Made by a program: the position numbers and the translations under genes. This document shows, one piece after another, positions 16,922 through 24,564 of a stretch of 39,802 nucleotides of DNA. The notes beneath the pieces were generated by a model. It searched no databases. It worked only from the letters and a program-made list of their open reading frames with translations, and was not told where the DNA came from. The number at the start of each line of letters is the position of its first letter. Position 1 is the stretch's first letter. The DNA lies in the NCBI GenBank assembly GCA_900540885.1, contig UQHJ01000018.1, positions 1 to 39,802 of the forward strand. Direction: 5' to 3'. Source of the stretch: an uncultured Prevotella sp. (GTDB taxonomy: Bacteria; Bacteroidota; Bacteroidia; Bacteroidales; Bacteroidaceae).

Positions 16922-18580
16922 TTAGAATTTAAGTAAAGCGCGAGCGTTGTTTATTGCTGCTTCCGTAATTGTTTCTCCAGAAAGCATGTGGGCAATCTCT
17001 TCCACTCTTTCCTCATTATTGAGTTGTATGATGTGGCTTCGGGTGCTATCACCATTATCCTCTTTGTAAACGCGAAAGTGATAACTACCTAAGGCTGCGA
17101 TTTGTGGTAGGTGTGTAATGCAAATCACTTGGCAAGTTTGCGCAATTTGCTGCATAACTTGTGCCATGCGTTCGGCCATTGTACCTGAAACACCTGTGTC
17201 TATTTCGTCAAATACGATTGTTGGTAGACTTGCCCTCTTGGCAATAAGCGCCTTTAATGCCAACATCAATCGCGCGATCTCTCCGCCAGAGGCAATGGCG
17301 CTAACATCTTGTTTGGGTACATTTTTATTTGCAGAGAAAAGGAACGTGACTTTATCCGCACCTGTGGCATCTGGTTCTGTGCGGGGCGTAATTTCCATTT
17401 CCATTTGAACGTTCGGCATTCCTAATACGTGAAGTGCTTCAATTAGCTCTTGCTGCATGGTATTTGCTGCTTTCTTACGCGAAGCCGTGAGCTGGGCCGC
17501 AGTTTTATCTCGAAGAGCTTTTATGCGTGCAACTTCTGCCGTTTGGCGCTTAATGTCTTCATCAACGTTTTCTATAGCGTCTAAATCGACTCTTAGTTTC
17601 TCCGCGATAGATAATAATTCTTTAATGGAAGTAACATTATGCTTTTGTTCGAGCTCGTATATAATATTAAGTCTCTCTTCTACAAAGCCGAGTCTTGTGG
17701 GATCGTATTCAACTCTGTCAGCCTCTGTATCTAATTCAGCCTCGATGTCATCTAATTCGATGCGTGTACTTTTCAAACGATCTGCTAATCCACTCGCATT
17801 CTCAAAGTTTTCCGTAATGCTTTCTAACGCATCAATAGCCAATCTAATTTGTTGTGATATACTACTATCTTCGTTGGTAAGCAGATTGCGGGCAGTAAAC
17901 AATCCTTGCTTAATATCTTCTGCGTGGCTTAGTATTTGTTGTTCAGCTTCAAGACTCTGTTGCTCTTCTTCTTGCAATTGTGCATCATCAATTTGTTTGA
18001 GTTGAAACTGCATAAATTCTTGGTCAGTATGTCCTTTAGCAGCGCGTTGTTGCAATTGACCAAGAGCATATTCTGCTTGTCGGCATTGTCCATACAAACA
18101 TTTATAGCCTGACACTAATTGAGGCTGTGCCGCCATAATGTCAAGCGTATTAATTAAAAAATGTTCATTGCGAATAAGTAGGTTTTGATGTTGAGAGTGT
18201 ATGTCAATAAGCGAGGATCCTAACTCTTTAAGTTTTGCAGCCGAAACGGGTGTGTCATTTATGAATGCTCTACTTTTTCCCGATTGCAACACTTCACGTC
18301 GTATAATGCAATCATGTGCATCATAGTCAATGTCATTATTAGCAAAGAAAGACTCAATATTTAAATTCTCAATGGCAAATGAAGCTTCTACCATACACTT
18401 TTTTTCGCCAGTTTGAATAGCCTTTGCATCAGCTCTTCCACCTAATAAGAGGTTGAGCGCGCCTAATATAATGCTCTTTCCTGCACCAGTTTGTCCTGTT
18501 ATTACAGAAAATCCTTCGTGAAAATCAATGTCGAGATGTTCAATCAGAGCATAGTGTTGTATTGTTAAGTGTTGAAGCAT
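16922..18580 (-). CDS. recN: DNA repair protein RecN
   Basis: RecN is an SMC-like ATPase acting in double-strand break repair by recombination. The 552-residue length is normal. The N-terminus MLQHLTIQHYALIEHLDIDF is typical, Walker A is GQTGAGKS at 29-36, a long coiled coil occupies about 150-370, the ABC signature SGGEIARLMLALKALIAK lies near 430-448, and Walker B is TIVFDEIDTG at about 452-462. It lies between the DUF4835 gene (64-base gap) and the degenerate protease gene (12-base gap). The serine-rich open frames on the opposite strand are shadows of this coiled coil. Confidence 0.96.
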   Translation of the reverse strand: MLQHLTIQHYALIEHLDIDFHEGFSVITGQTGAGKSIILGALNLLLGGRADAKAIQTGEKKCMVEASFAIENLNIESFFANNDIDYDAHDCIIRREVLQSGKSRAFINDTPVSAAKLKELGSSLIDIHSQHQNLLIRNEHFLINTLDIMAAQPQLVSGYKCLYGQCRQAEYALGQLQQRAAKGHTDQEFMQFQLKQIDDAQLQEEEQQSLEAEQQILSHAEDIKQGLFTARNLLTNEDSSISQQIRLAIDALESITENFENASGLADRLKSTRIELDDIEAELDTEADRVEYDPTRLGFVEERLNIIYELEQKHNVTSIKELLSIAEKLRVDLDAIENVDEDIKRQTAEVARIKALRDKTAAQLTASRKKAANTMQQELIEALHVLGMPNVQMEMEITPRTEPDATGADKVTFLFSANKNVPKQDVSAIASGGEIARLMLALKALIAKRASLPTIVFDEIDTGVSGTMAERMAQVMQQIAQTCQVICITHLPQIAALGSYHFRVYKEDNGDSTRSHIIQLNNEERVEEIAHMLSGETITEAAINNARALLKF

Positions 18581-18644
18581 ATGCCTTATCCTTTCTTAAT
18601 ATGTAGGTTCTCTTGTAGAAAACTTCCTTATTTATAATTAACTA

Positions 18645-19547
18645 CTAAATGTTTCTCCAGTATGAACTTTGAGAAGCATTGATCTTTGTTAAAATATTAA
18701 CTATATCTTCTTTCTCTTTTGAAGTAGCGTGCCCTTTATAAATGTTCATTAATTCGTCTCGCTTATATTCAGTGAATATTTGTGGTAGTGCACTCATCGT
18801 TTTGTTCTCGTGCGCAGTTTTAAGCATTTCGAGAGCTTGTGTAATTGCAGCACGCCCTCTTTCAGCATTTTCGCTCATAATGTCAAGTCCTTCGCGGTAA
18901 TATTTGTATTGCATTTCGCGAAAGGGTGTCATACCATTGTCAAGCAAATCTGTTATTTGAGCATAGCGATTCTTGTTATCGTCAAAAGCCTTCCAACCTT
19001 TTTCGGTCATTCCTTGTGCTCCTGTTACGATGTTTTGACATACTTTGAAACATTCTGTTCCTCCTAAGGGTGACATACTATCCATGTCATAGCCAATAAT
19101 CATATAGGCATAATAGGCCAACATGGCTGTAAGGTTATTGTCAATAACGTCTTGCCGAAATTCAATCTGGTCGTACTCTTGATACGTAAAATTAAAGTTT
19201 GCGTCGTTAAATGCATAACATGTGGTAGTATATGTTGAACCATATACAGGTCTCGTGCATTGTACATTAAGTGTTCCTTGAAAAGTGTTCTCTGATGGGG
19301 AATACTTCTTAATTGTGATAGCAAAAGTGCAGTTTATTCGTTCGTTCTTTTTAAACTGCATAGTTGTCCATTGCCTTTCATTTAAGAACTGCTCAAGTGT
19401 TGTCTTCAATGTTTCAAAAACAGACGTACTCGTGCCTTGTACCTGTTGATGATTAATTGTGACGCGTGCTTCTAACTCTTGTGCTTGAGTTATAGTACTT
19501 CCTGCAATTAGTATGATAGAAAGCAATAATAGTAAGTGCTTTATCAT
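18645..19547 (-). CDS. DUF4835 family exported protein
   Basis: A 300-residue exported protein of a Bacteroidota family of unknown function. The start is the ATG beginning MIKHLLLLLS, which gives a clean signal peptide ending TITQAQ; the frame is open for 12 further codons that overlap coaBC. Recognisable parts are ELEARVTINHQQVQGTSTSV, IKKYSPSENTFQGTLNVQCT, RPVYGSTYTTTC and the tract MLAYYAYMIIGYDMDSMSPL. It lies 13 bases past the coaBC stop and upstream of recN, a gene order seen in other Bacteroidota. It probably works in the periplasm or cell envelope, but nothing in the sequence says what it does. Confidence 0.82.
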   Translation of the reverse strand: MIKHLLLLLSIILIAGSTITQAQELEARVTINHQQVQGTSTSVFETLKTTLEQFLNERQWTTMQFKKNERINCTFAITIKKYSPSENTFQGTLNVQCTRPVYGSTYTTTCYAFNDANFNFTYQEYDQIEFRQDVIDNNLTAMLAYYAYMIIGYDMDSMSPLGGTECFKVCQNIVTGAQGMTEKGWKAFDDNKNRYAQITDLLDNGMTPFREMQYKYYREGLDIMSENAERGRAAITQALEMLKTAHENKTMSALPQIFTEYKRDELMNIYKGHATSKEKEDIVNILTKINASQSSYWRNI

Positions 19548-19560
19548 TGGTGTTATCTGT

Positions 19561-20763
19561 TTATAGATGATCAACAATATCACTTGCGACTTCAGTTTTA
19601 CTTTTTAAACCAAAATCTTTACGAGTGCCATCTGCAAATAGTAATGTAATTTGATTCGTATCGTGGGCAAATCCAGCTCCAGGGTTTCGTAGAGAGTTGA
19701 GTACGATAAAATCTAAGTTTTTGCGTTGTAATTTACCTTGCGCATGTTCTATCTCATGGTCTGTTTCAAGTGCAAAACCAATTAGTTTTTGCCCTTTTTG
19801 CTTCATGCGTCCCAATTCGCGTGCGATGTCTTGTGTAGGCTGCAAGTCGAGGTGCATGCCGCCAGAACCTTCGCGCTTTATTTTACGATCTGTTATGGTA
19901 GAGGGCGTAAAATCAGCTACAGCTGCACAAAGAATAGCTGTATCGCAAGTGGGGAAGCATGTCGTAGCTACTTCATACATCTGTTGCGCACTTGTTACGT
20001 CTGTTCGATGAATGTTAGGATGTTTTGTCTTTAAGCCAACAGGGCCTGCAATAAGTTCAACTTTTGCGCCACGAGTGGCACATTCTTCAGCCAATGCAAA
20101 TCCCATTTTACCTGTAGAGAAGTTTCCTATAAAGCGTACGGCATCGATTTTTTCATAAGTAGGTCCTGCCGTAATCATAATGCGTCTTCCTTTTAGATCT
20201 TTTTTGTTGAGTGTAGCGTCTTGTAGACGAAAGAAACTTTCAAGTGTATAAAAGATATTTTCAGGTTCTTCCATGCGTCCTTTGCCAATTAAGTGACTTG
20301 CCAACTCACCACTTGCGGCTTCAATAATGTGGTTACCATAAGAACGCAATGTTTGTAAGTTTGCTTGCGTTGCAGGGTGACGATACATGTCTAAGTCCAT
20401 GGCAGGAGCAATAAAAACGGGCGCTTTCATTGATAGATAGGTAGTAATGAGCATGTTGTCAGCTACTCCGTGAGCCATTTTCCCTAAGGTAGAAGCTGTA
20501 CATGGTGCAATAACCATGGCATCTGCCCATAGTCCTAAGTCAACGTGGCTATGCCATGACCCGTCGCGTCCCGAAAAGAACTCGCTAATCACAGGTTTTG
20601 AAGTAAGTGCTGATAAAGTAACAGGAGTTATAAACTCTTTGCCTGCGGGAGTGATGACCACTTGAACTTCAGCACCAGCTTTAATGAACAGTCTGATAAG
20701 AGAGCAAGCTTTGTATGCAGCAATGCTTCCTGTTATGCCTAATACTATCTTCTTTCCTTTCAT
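19561..20763 (-). CDS. coaBC: Bifunctional CoaBC (phosphopantothenoylcysteine synthetase/decarboxylase)
   Basis: CoaBC joins cysteine to 4'-phosphopantothenate and decarboxylates the product, two steps of coenzyme A synthesis. The flavoprotein CoaC half (1-190) has GITGSIAAYKACSLIRLF and the catalytic His73 in HVDLGLWADAMVIAPCTAST. The CoaB half (from about 192) has ITAGPTYEKIDAVRFIGNFS, STGKMGFALAEE and ADFTP. Two CoaC motifs deviate from the Escherichia coli forms: the PXMNXXMW motif reads PAMDLDMY (120-127), and the ACGD loop reads ASGE (150-153), without the Cys. This may be normal for the phylum. It is 9 bases after the dnaQ-like gene. Confidence 0.95.
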   Translation of the reverse strand: MKGKKIVLGITGSIAAYKACSLIRLFIKAGAEVQVVITPAGKEFITPVTLSALTSKPVISEFFSGRDGSWHSHVDLGLWADAMVIAPCTASTLGKMAHGVADNMLITTYLSMKAPVFIAPAMDLDMYRHPATQANLQTLRSYGNHIIEAASGELASHLIGKGRMEEPENIFYTLESFFRLQDATLNKKDLKGRRIMITAGPTYEKIDAVRFIGNFSTGKMGFALAEECATRGAKVELIAGPVGLKTKHPNIHRTDVTSAQQMYEVATTCFPTCDTAILCAAVADFTPSTITDRKIKREGSGGMHLDLQPTQDIARELGRMKQKGQKLIGFALETDHEIEHAQGKLQRKNLDFIVLNSLRNPGAGFAHDTNQITLLFADGTRKDFGLKSKTEVASDIVDHL

Positions 20764-20772
20764 TCTAATTTG

Positions 20773-21534
20773 TTATCCACGCAATTTTATGCGCATAAAT
20801 GTTTGTTTGGTGTTTTGTGTAAAGTCTCCTTGCATAATCCAATTAAGGTAGCCAGGGTCGCGCTTAAGAACTTCGCTAACACTTCGTCCGCGATATTTGC
20901 CAAAGTTTATTGTTTCTACTCCTTGGTCGTTGTATACAATTCGTCCCGCCAAATCTACGTTGCGGTTGCGACGTGAAAATTCAGCTAAGAAGGGTATGTC
21001 ATTCTTTAGCGTGTTAGCGTATCTGTCAAGTTGAGCTTTTAGCACTTCAAGAGTTGCGCGTGTGTCAGCTTCAGCACTATGTGCATCTTTTAGATCTTTA
21101 TCACAGTAAAATTTATAAGCAGCGGTTAAGTCACGCTTTTCCATTTTATGAAAGATGCCTTGCACATCCACAAAATTAATGCCTGTAATGTCGAAGTTTA
21201 TACCAGCGCGTATGAATTCCTCTATTAATAGCGGTATGTCAAAGTGGTTTGAGTTAAATCCAGCAAAATCACAACTTTGAAAGGTTGTGGCCAATTCTTC
21301 TGCCATGTCTTTAAAAAGTGGGCAGCTTTTAACGTCGTCATCAAATATTCCATTAACAGCCGAAGCCTCTTCCGATATATGGCGCTCAGGATTAAAACGT
21401 AAGGTCTTAATCTCTTCCGTTCCATTTGGAAAACATTTGATGTAACATAATTCAACAATCCGATCAGATGCTACGTTAAGTCCTGTAGCCTCTATGTCAA
21501 AGAATATGATAGGGCGCTTTAATAGAAGTTGCAT
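20773..21534 (-). CDS. DnaQ-like 3'-5' exonuclease with DUF3820-type C-terminus
   Basis: A DEDDh exonuclease of the DNA polymerase III epsilon type. Exo I is DIE at 13-15 (FFDIEATGLN), Exo II has FNSNHFDIPLL with Asp99, and Exo III is HSAEADTRATLEVL with His152 and Asp157. These supply all metal ligands and the general base. The C-terminal part (about 205-253, INFGKYRGRSVSEVLKRDPG) is a DUF3820-type module. It probably trims DNA ends in proofreading or repair, but whether it associates with the replicative polymerase is not shown. It begins the coaBC-DUF4835-recN run and follows dnaN, from which a terminator separates it. Confidence 0.9.
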   Translation of the reverse strand: MQLLLKRPIIFFDIEATGLNVASDRIVELCYIKCFPNGTEEIKTLRFNPERHISEEASAVNGIFDDDVKSCPLFKDMAEELATTFQSCDFAGFNSNHFDIPLLIEEFIRAGINFDITGINFVDVQGIFHKMEKRDLTAAYKFYCDKDLKDAHSAEADTRATLEVLKAQLDRYANTLKNDIPFLAEFSRRNRNVDLAGRIVYNDQGVETINFGKYRGRSVSEVLKRDPGYLNWIMQGDFTQNTKQTFMRIKLRG

Positions 21535-21621
21535 AATTTATTAGTCAAGTTCAATTGGGATTATAGCTTAAGTAAATCTGCTTAAAGCATGAAACAATCT
21601 TTCTTTGTAGAGAAATATAAA

Positions 21622-21661
21622 AGAGGGCTTATAGAAGAATGTTACTCCTATTAAACCCTCT
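21622..21661 (-). terminator. Terminator downstream of dnaN
   Basis: On the minus strand AGAGGG (21661-21656) pairs with CCCTCT (21627-21622), with further imperfect pairing inside, and the stem is followed by TTTATATTT. It lies 12 bases past the dnaN stop and fits a rho-independent terminator separating dnaN from the exonuclease-coaBC-recN genes. Confidence 0.65.
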
Positions 21662-21672
21662 AATAATTACTT

Positions 21673-22797
21673 TTAGTCGTTAAAAACAGAAGGCATCGTA
21701 AGCATTATAACCGTTTCTTCTGCTTGTTGCTCTATTGGAACAATGAGTCCTGCGCGACTTGGGTCTGAGAGTTCCATAGCAATATCATTTCCGTCGATGT
21801 TGTTAATTAGGTCAAGCAACATGGAACCCTTAAATGCTATTCGCATTGGCATACCCGTATATTCGCAAAGCATATTTTCTTCAGCAGACTTTCCGAAGTC
21901 AATGTCTTGGCTTGAGATGTTCATGGTGTTACCTTCCAATCGGAATTTAACTAATACAGCTTGTGCATTTGCAAATACAAGAACACGACGAAGAGCGCTA
22001 ATGAGTGCCAATCTGTTTACTTTAACGATGTTGGGGTTGTTTTGTGGAATTACGCTCCGATAATTAGGAAATCTTCCTTCGACCAATCTGCTCGTAAAAG
22101 TGTAATCATCAACATTTACTGTGATAGTCCTGCTCCCTAAACTAACATGTGCTTCGCCCTCGACTTTGCTTAAAATACCTTTTAATAGGTTTGCAGGGCG
22201 TGTGCTCAATAGATAGACACCACTTTGTTCCGTGTTAGGCAATGAGAAGCGTGTTAAGGCTAATTGATTACCATTGGTTGAAACGAGCGATAGTGAGTGT
22301 TGCTGAACGTCAAAACAAACGGTGTTCATTTGTGGACGTAATGCATCGTTAGCTGCTGCTACCATACACCGCGTGATACCAGAAAGAAGTCTAGCAGAAT
22401 TTACCTCAAAGTCTATTTGACTATTTTCTTCGGCAACAGGAGTAGGGTAGTCGCTTGCATCTTGCCCCATCAACTTATATTGTCCATTTTGGTATTCAAT
22501 GGTCAATTCATAAGTGTCGGTATTTAGGTAGCATTCAAGTGGCTGATCAGGAATCTCTTTGATCGCATCTTGAAGTGTCTTAGCATTTACTGCAAACTTT
22601 ACATCACAATCAAACTCATTAAGCTCTGCTGTTGCAGTTAGTGTAGAGTCGTTGTCAGATGCTGTTATGGTAAGAGTCTGTCCTTTTATGTCAAAACAGA
22701 AACAGTCAAGGATGGGAAGTGTGTTCTTTTGTACAATCACGCGTCCAATAGTCATTAGACGCGATGAAAGCACAGAACTTGATATTACAAATTTCAT
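21673..22797 (-). CDS. dnaN: DNA polymerase III beta sliding clamp
   Basis: The beta clamp encircles DNA and tethers polymerase III and many repair proteins. The 374 residues fit three clamp domains: about 1-120, 125-245 and 248-374. Typical parts are MKFVISSSVLSSRLMTIGRV at the start, RMIGRFPNYRSVIP-like text reading LVEGRFPNYRSVIP in the third domain boundary, and a C-terminal MLTMPSVFND, close to the usual PMR-type ending. There is no dnaA beside it, so this does not look like a classical dnaA-dnaN origin. It is transcribed divergently from the DUF3127 gene, with its own promoter-like site and terminator. Confidence 0.96.
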   Translation of the reverse strand: MKFVISSSVLSSRLMTIGRVIVQKNTLPILDCFCFDIKGQTLTITASDNDSTLTATAELNEFDCDVKFAVNAKTLQDAIKEIPDQPLECYLNTDTYELTIEYQNGQYKLMGQDASDYPTPVAEENSQIDFEVNSARLLSGITRCMVAAANDALRPQMNTVCFDVQQHSLSLVSTNGNQLALTRFSLPNTEQSGVYLLSTRPANLLKGILSKVEGEAHVSLGSRTITVNVDDYTFTSRLVEGRFPNYRSVIPQNNPNIVKVNRLALISALRRVLVFANAQAVLVKFRLEGNTMNISSQDIDFGKSAEENMLCEYTGMPMRIAFKGSMLLDLINNIDGNDIAMELSDPSRAGLIVPIEQQAEETVIMLTMPSVFND

Positions 22798-22894
22798 GTG
22801 TAGGGTTGATTGTTTTTGTTGTGAACTGAAGACAAATCACTACATATATACATATGTAATGGTGGCAGTTCTTCAGTCCTTCCTTTTTGTATCG

Positions 22895-22921
22895 CAAAAA
22901 TACGATTATTTTGTGAGCCAA
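22895..22921 (-). promoter_or_regulatory. Promoter for dnaN
   Basis: On the minus strand a TTG (22921-22919) is followed, after 16 bases, by TATTTTTG (22902-22895), a match to the TAnnTTTG -7 box. The leader before the dnaN ATG would be about 94 bases. The spacer is shorter than the usual 19 or so. Confidence 0.45.
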
Positions 22922-22964
22922 CGAATTTTTCAATACAAAAAGTTCCGCTTTAAAAGTTTTTTCG

Positions 22965-22972
22965 TACCTTCG
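22965..22972 (+). promoter_or_regulatory. Promoter -7-like element for the DUF3127 gene
   Basis: TACCTTCG matches seven of eight positions allowed by TAnnTTTG. It lies 29 bases upstream of the ATG at 23002. No good -33 box is visible. Confidence 0.4.
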
Positions 22973-23001
22973 CGACATCATATAAAACAAAATATTTCAT
23001 A

Positions 23002-23418
23002 ATGGAAATTTCTGGAAAGATTATCGTAGCTACAGAAGTACGCAGTGGACAGTCCGCTCGTACTGGAAACAACTGGATGGCACAAGATTTTGTAATTGAA
23101 ACTCATGAGCAATACCCTCGTCGTTGCGTATTCAGCGTTTTTGGTGAGGACCGCCTAAAAGAGTTTAACATAAAGCCAGGTGAAGAACTCACTGTCTACT
23201 TTGACATTGATGCACACGAGTACAATGGCCGCTGGTTTAATAATCTTCGTGCATGGAAAGTAGAGCGTGGTGTCGCTCCTGCCGCTGACGCTTCAGCTTC
23301 AGCACCCTATGCTACTGCAACTCCAACAACTGCGGCTCCCTCGCCCGTGTCAGATGCTTTTAATGCACCTGCTCCCCCAACAAGTGGTGAAGGCGCTAAG
23401 GATGACTTACCATTCTAA
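23002..23418 (+). CDS. DUF3127 protein with SSB-like C-terminal tip
   Basis: A 138-residue protein of the DUF3127 family, predicted to have an OB-like fold over about 1-92 (EISGKIIVATEVRSGQSARTG to NGRWFNNLRAWKVERG). A Pro/Ala/Ser/Thr-rich, probably disordered linker (about 95-130) follows, and the protein ends AKDDLPF. That ending is almost the same as the acidic docking tip of bacterial SSB (DDDIPF), which binds repair and replication enzymes. The same architecture, OB domain plus linker plus tip, suggests a DNA- or RNA-binding adaptor. The gene is divergent from dnaN. No nucleic acid binding has been shown here; the role is inferred from shape. Confidence 0.85.
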   Translation: MEISGKIIVATEVRSGQSARTGNNWMAQDFVIETHEQYPRRCVFSVFGEDRLKEFNIKPGEELTVYFDIDAHEYNGRWFNNLRAWKVERGVAPAADASASAPYATATPTTAAPSPVSDAFNAPAPPTSGEGAKDDLPF

Positions 23419-23454
23419 CTTTATAGGTTAAGTGTAGGTAATCTTATTATCACA

Positions 23455-23625
23455 TTAATAGAATCCTTTGTTAGCAGCACTCCAATTTTATATTAAATGA
23501 GGAAGATGAAGAGTCATCTTTATTGTTATTTATAATTTTATTGCATGGAGTTCTGCTATATGTTATAGAGTCACACTTTCGGAAATGCTGTGAAGCATCG
23601 CGAACGGGTGGCTCTATTCTATTAA
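23455..23625 (+). ncRNA. Possible structured RNA between the DUF3127 gene and mtgA
   Basis: The 289-base gap has no plausible gene but holds nested inverted repeats. TTAATAGAAT (23455-23464) pairs perfectly with ATTCTATTAA (23616-23625). Inside are two arms: 23473-23484 with 23546-23557 (11 of 12 pairs) capped by a 7-bp hairpin at 23503-23520, and 23565-23574 with 23608-23617 (one wobble) capped by ATGCT/AGCAT at 23585-23598. Together they make a three-way junction of about 170 bases, followed by a T-run at 23638-23643. The last two arms share two bases. I do not recognise a known RNA family. It could also be a leader of mtgA or a terminator. Confidence 0.35.
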
Positions 23626-23707
23626 AAGGTAATCAAGTTTTTTCCAAAGTAGTATACTTCTTCAAATAGCATTCATATTACAATGCTTTAATAATATTGA
23701 ATAAGTC

Positions 23708-24391
23708 ATGCAAATATGTTTTAAAATTATAAAGTACACAATCGTAAGTTTTTTCGTGTCAAGTATTCTATCTGTCGTTGCTTTACGTTGGCTACCAGTG
23801 TCTATAACTCCTCTGATGGTAATTCGTTGCGTTCAGCACTTGGCTAAAGGTGAGCCAATGGCAATTCATCATAAGTGGGTGTCATTGGATAGTATTTCTC
23901 CCTATTTGCCTGTAGCAGTTATGGCTTCTGAAGATCAGAACTTTTTACATCATCATGGTTTTGACTTTAATGCTATTCAGAATGCAGCTATTCAGCGTAT
24001 TGAAGGCGGTAGACGCTTAGGGGGAAGTACCATATCGCAGCAAACCGCCAAGAATGTATTTTTGTGGCCTACTTCGTCGTGGGTGCGTAAAGGATTGGAG
24101 GCATATTTTACTGTCCTGATTGAGTCCTTTTGGTCAAAAGAACGGATTATGGAGGTATATCTTAATAGTATAGAAATGGGGCCCAATATTTATGGTGCAG
24201 AGGCAGTTGCACAACGTCATTTCGGGTGTTCGGCCAATCAGTTGAGGCGTAGTGATTGTGCATTGGTGGCAGCCACATTGCCTAATCCTATTCGCTTCAG
24301 TTCGCTTTCTCCTAGTAAATATATGCGCAAGCGTCAGCAACAAATACAACGTGAGATGCGACTTATCCCATTTTTTAATAAATCTAAGTAA
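23708..24391 (+). CDS. mtgA: Monofunctional peptidoglycan transglycosylase
   Basis: A GT51 enzyme that polymerises lipid II into glycan strands at the outer face of the inner membrane. The 227 residues start with a membrane anchor (about 8-28). The catalytic Glu75 lies in MASEDQNFLHHHGFD; then come GGSTISQQTAKNVFLWP, a second conserved Glu region RIMEVYLNSIEMGPNIYG, and AEAVAQRHFG. There is no transpeptidase domain, so it is the monofunctional form. It stands alone on the plus strand, convergent with the RlmI-type gene across two terminator hairpins. Confidence 0.95.
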   Translation: MQICFKIIKYTIVSFFVSSILSVVALRWLPVSITPLMVIRCVQHLAKGEPMAIHHKWVSLDSISPYLPVAVMASEDQNFLHHHGFDFNAIQNAAIQRIEGGRRLGGSTISQQTAKNVFLWPTSSWVRKGLEAYFTVLIESFWSKERIMEVYLNSIEMGPNIYGAEAVAQRHFGCSANQLRRSDCALVAATLPNPIRFSSLSPSKYMRKRQQQIQREMRLIPFFNKSK

Positions 24392-24430
24392 ACGAAGTAG
24401 TAAAAGTGGGGTGCATAATCCAATAAAATA

Positions 24431-24482
24431 GCCTCTTCTTCTAACGCTATCCTTAGTTAAGAATTGTGTTAGAAGAAGAGGC
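24431..24482. terminator. Bidirectional terminator 1 between convergent genes
   Basis: A perfect 15-bp stem pairs GCCTCTTCTTCTAAC (24431-24445) with GTTAGAAGAAGAGGC (24468-24482). T-rich sequence follows on both strands (TTATTATTT on plus, TATTTTATT on minus). It lies 39 bases past the mtgA stop. Confidence 0.8.
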
Positions 24483-24517
24483 TTATTATTTGTGTGCTTT
24501 TATATGAAATGCAGAAA

Positions 24518-24551
24518 AGGCTGCCTTCCGTCTTCATAAGGAAAGCAGTCT
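24518..24551. terminator. Bidirectional terminator 2 between convergent genes
   Basis: AGGCTGCCTTCC (24518-24529) pairs along all 12 positions with GGAAAGCAGTCT (24540-24551), including two G-T pairs. TTTTTT follows on the plus strand and TTTTCTG on the minus strand. It lies 13 bases past the stop of the RlmI-type gene, so it most likely ends that transcript. Confidence 0.8.
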
Positions 24552-24564
24552 TTTTTGCAATCTT

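Noticed and set aside
17457..18005. 182-residue serine-rich plus-strand frame inside recN
   Set aside because: It is antisense to the RecN coiled coil, and its composition is what reversed coiled-coil codons give.
21673..23002. Chromosome origin at dnaN
   Set aside because: No dnaA gene, no cluster of DnaA boxes that I could recognise, and no recF or gyrB neighbour.
23455..23625. Named RNA such as 6S, SRP or tmRNA
   Set aside because: I could not match the conserved SRP apical loop, a tmRNA tRNA-like end or a 6S rod, so only a candidate RNA is reported.
23692..23699. Promoter TAATATTG just before mtgA
   Set aside because: It misses one key T of TAnnTTTG, has no -33 box at the right distance and would leave almost no leader.
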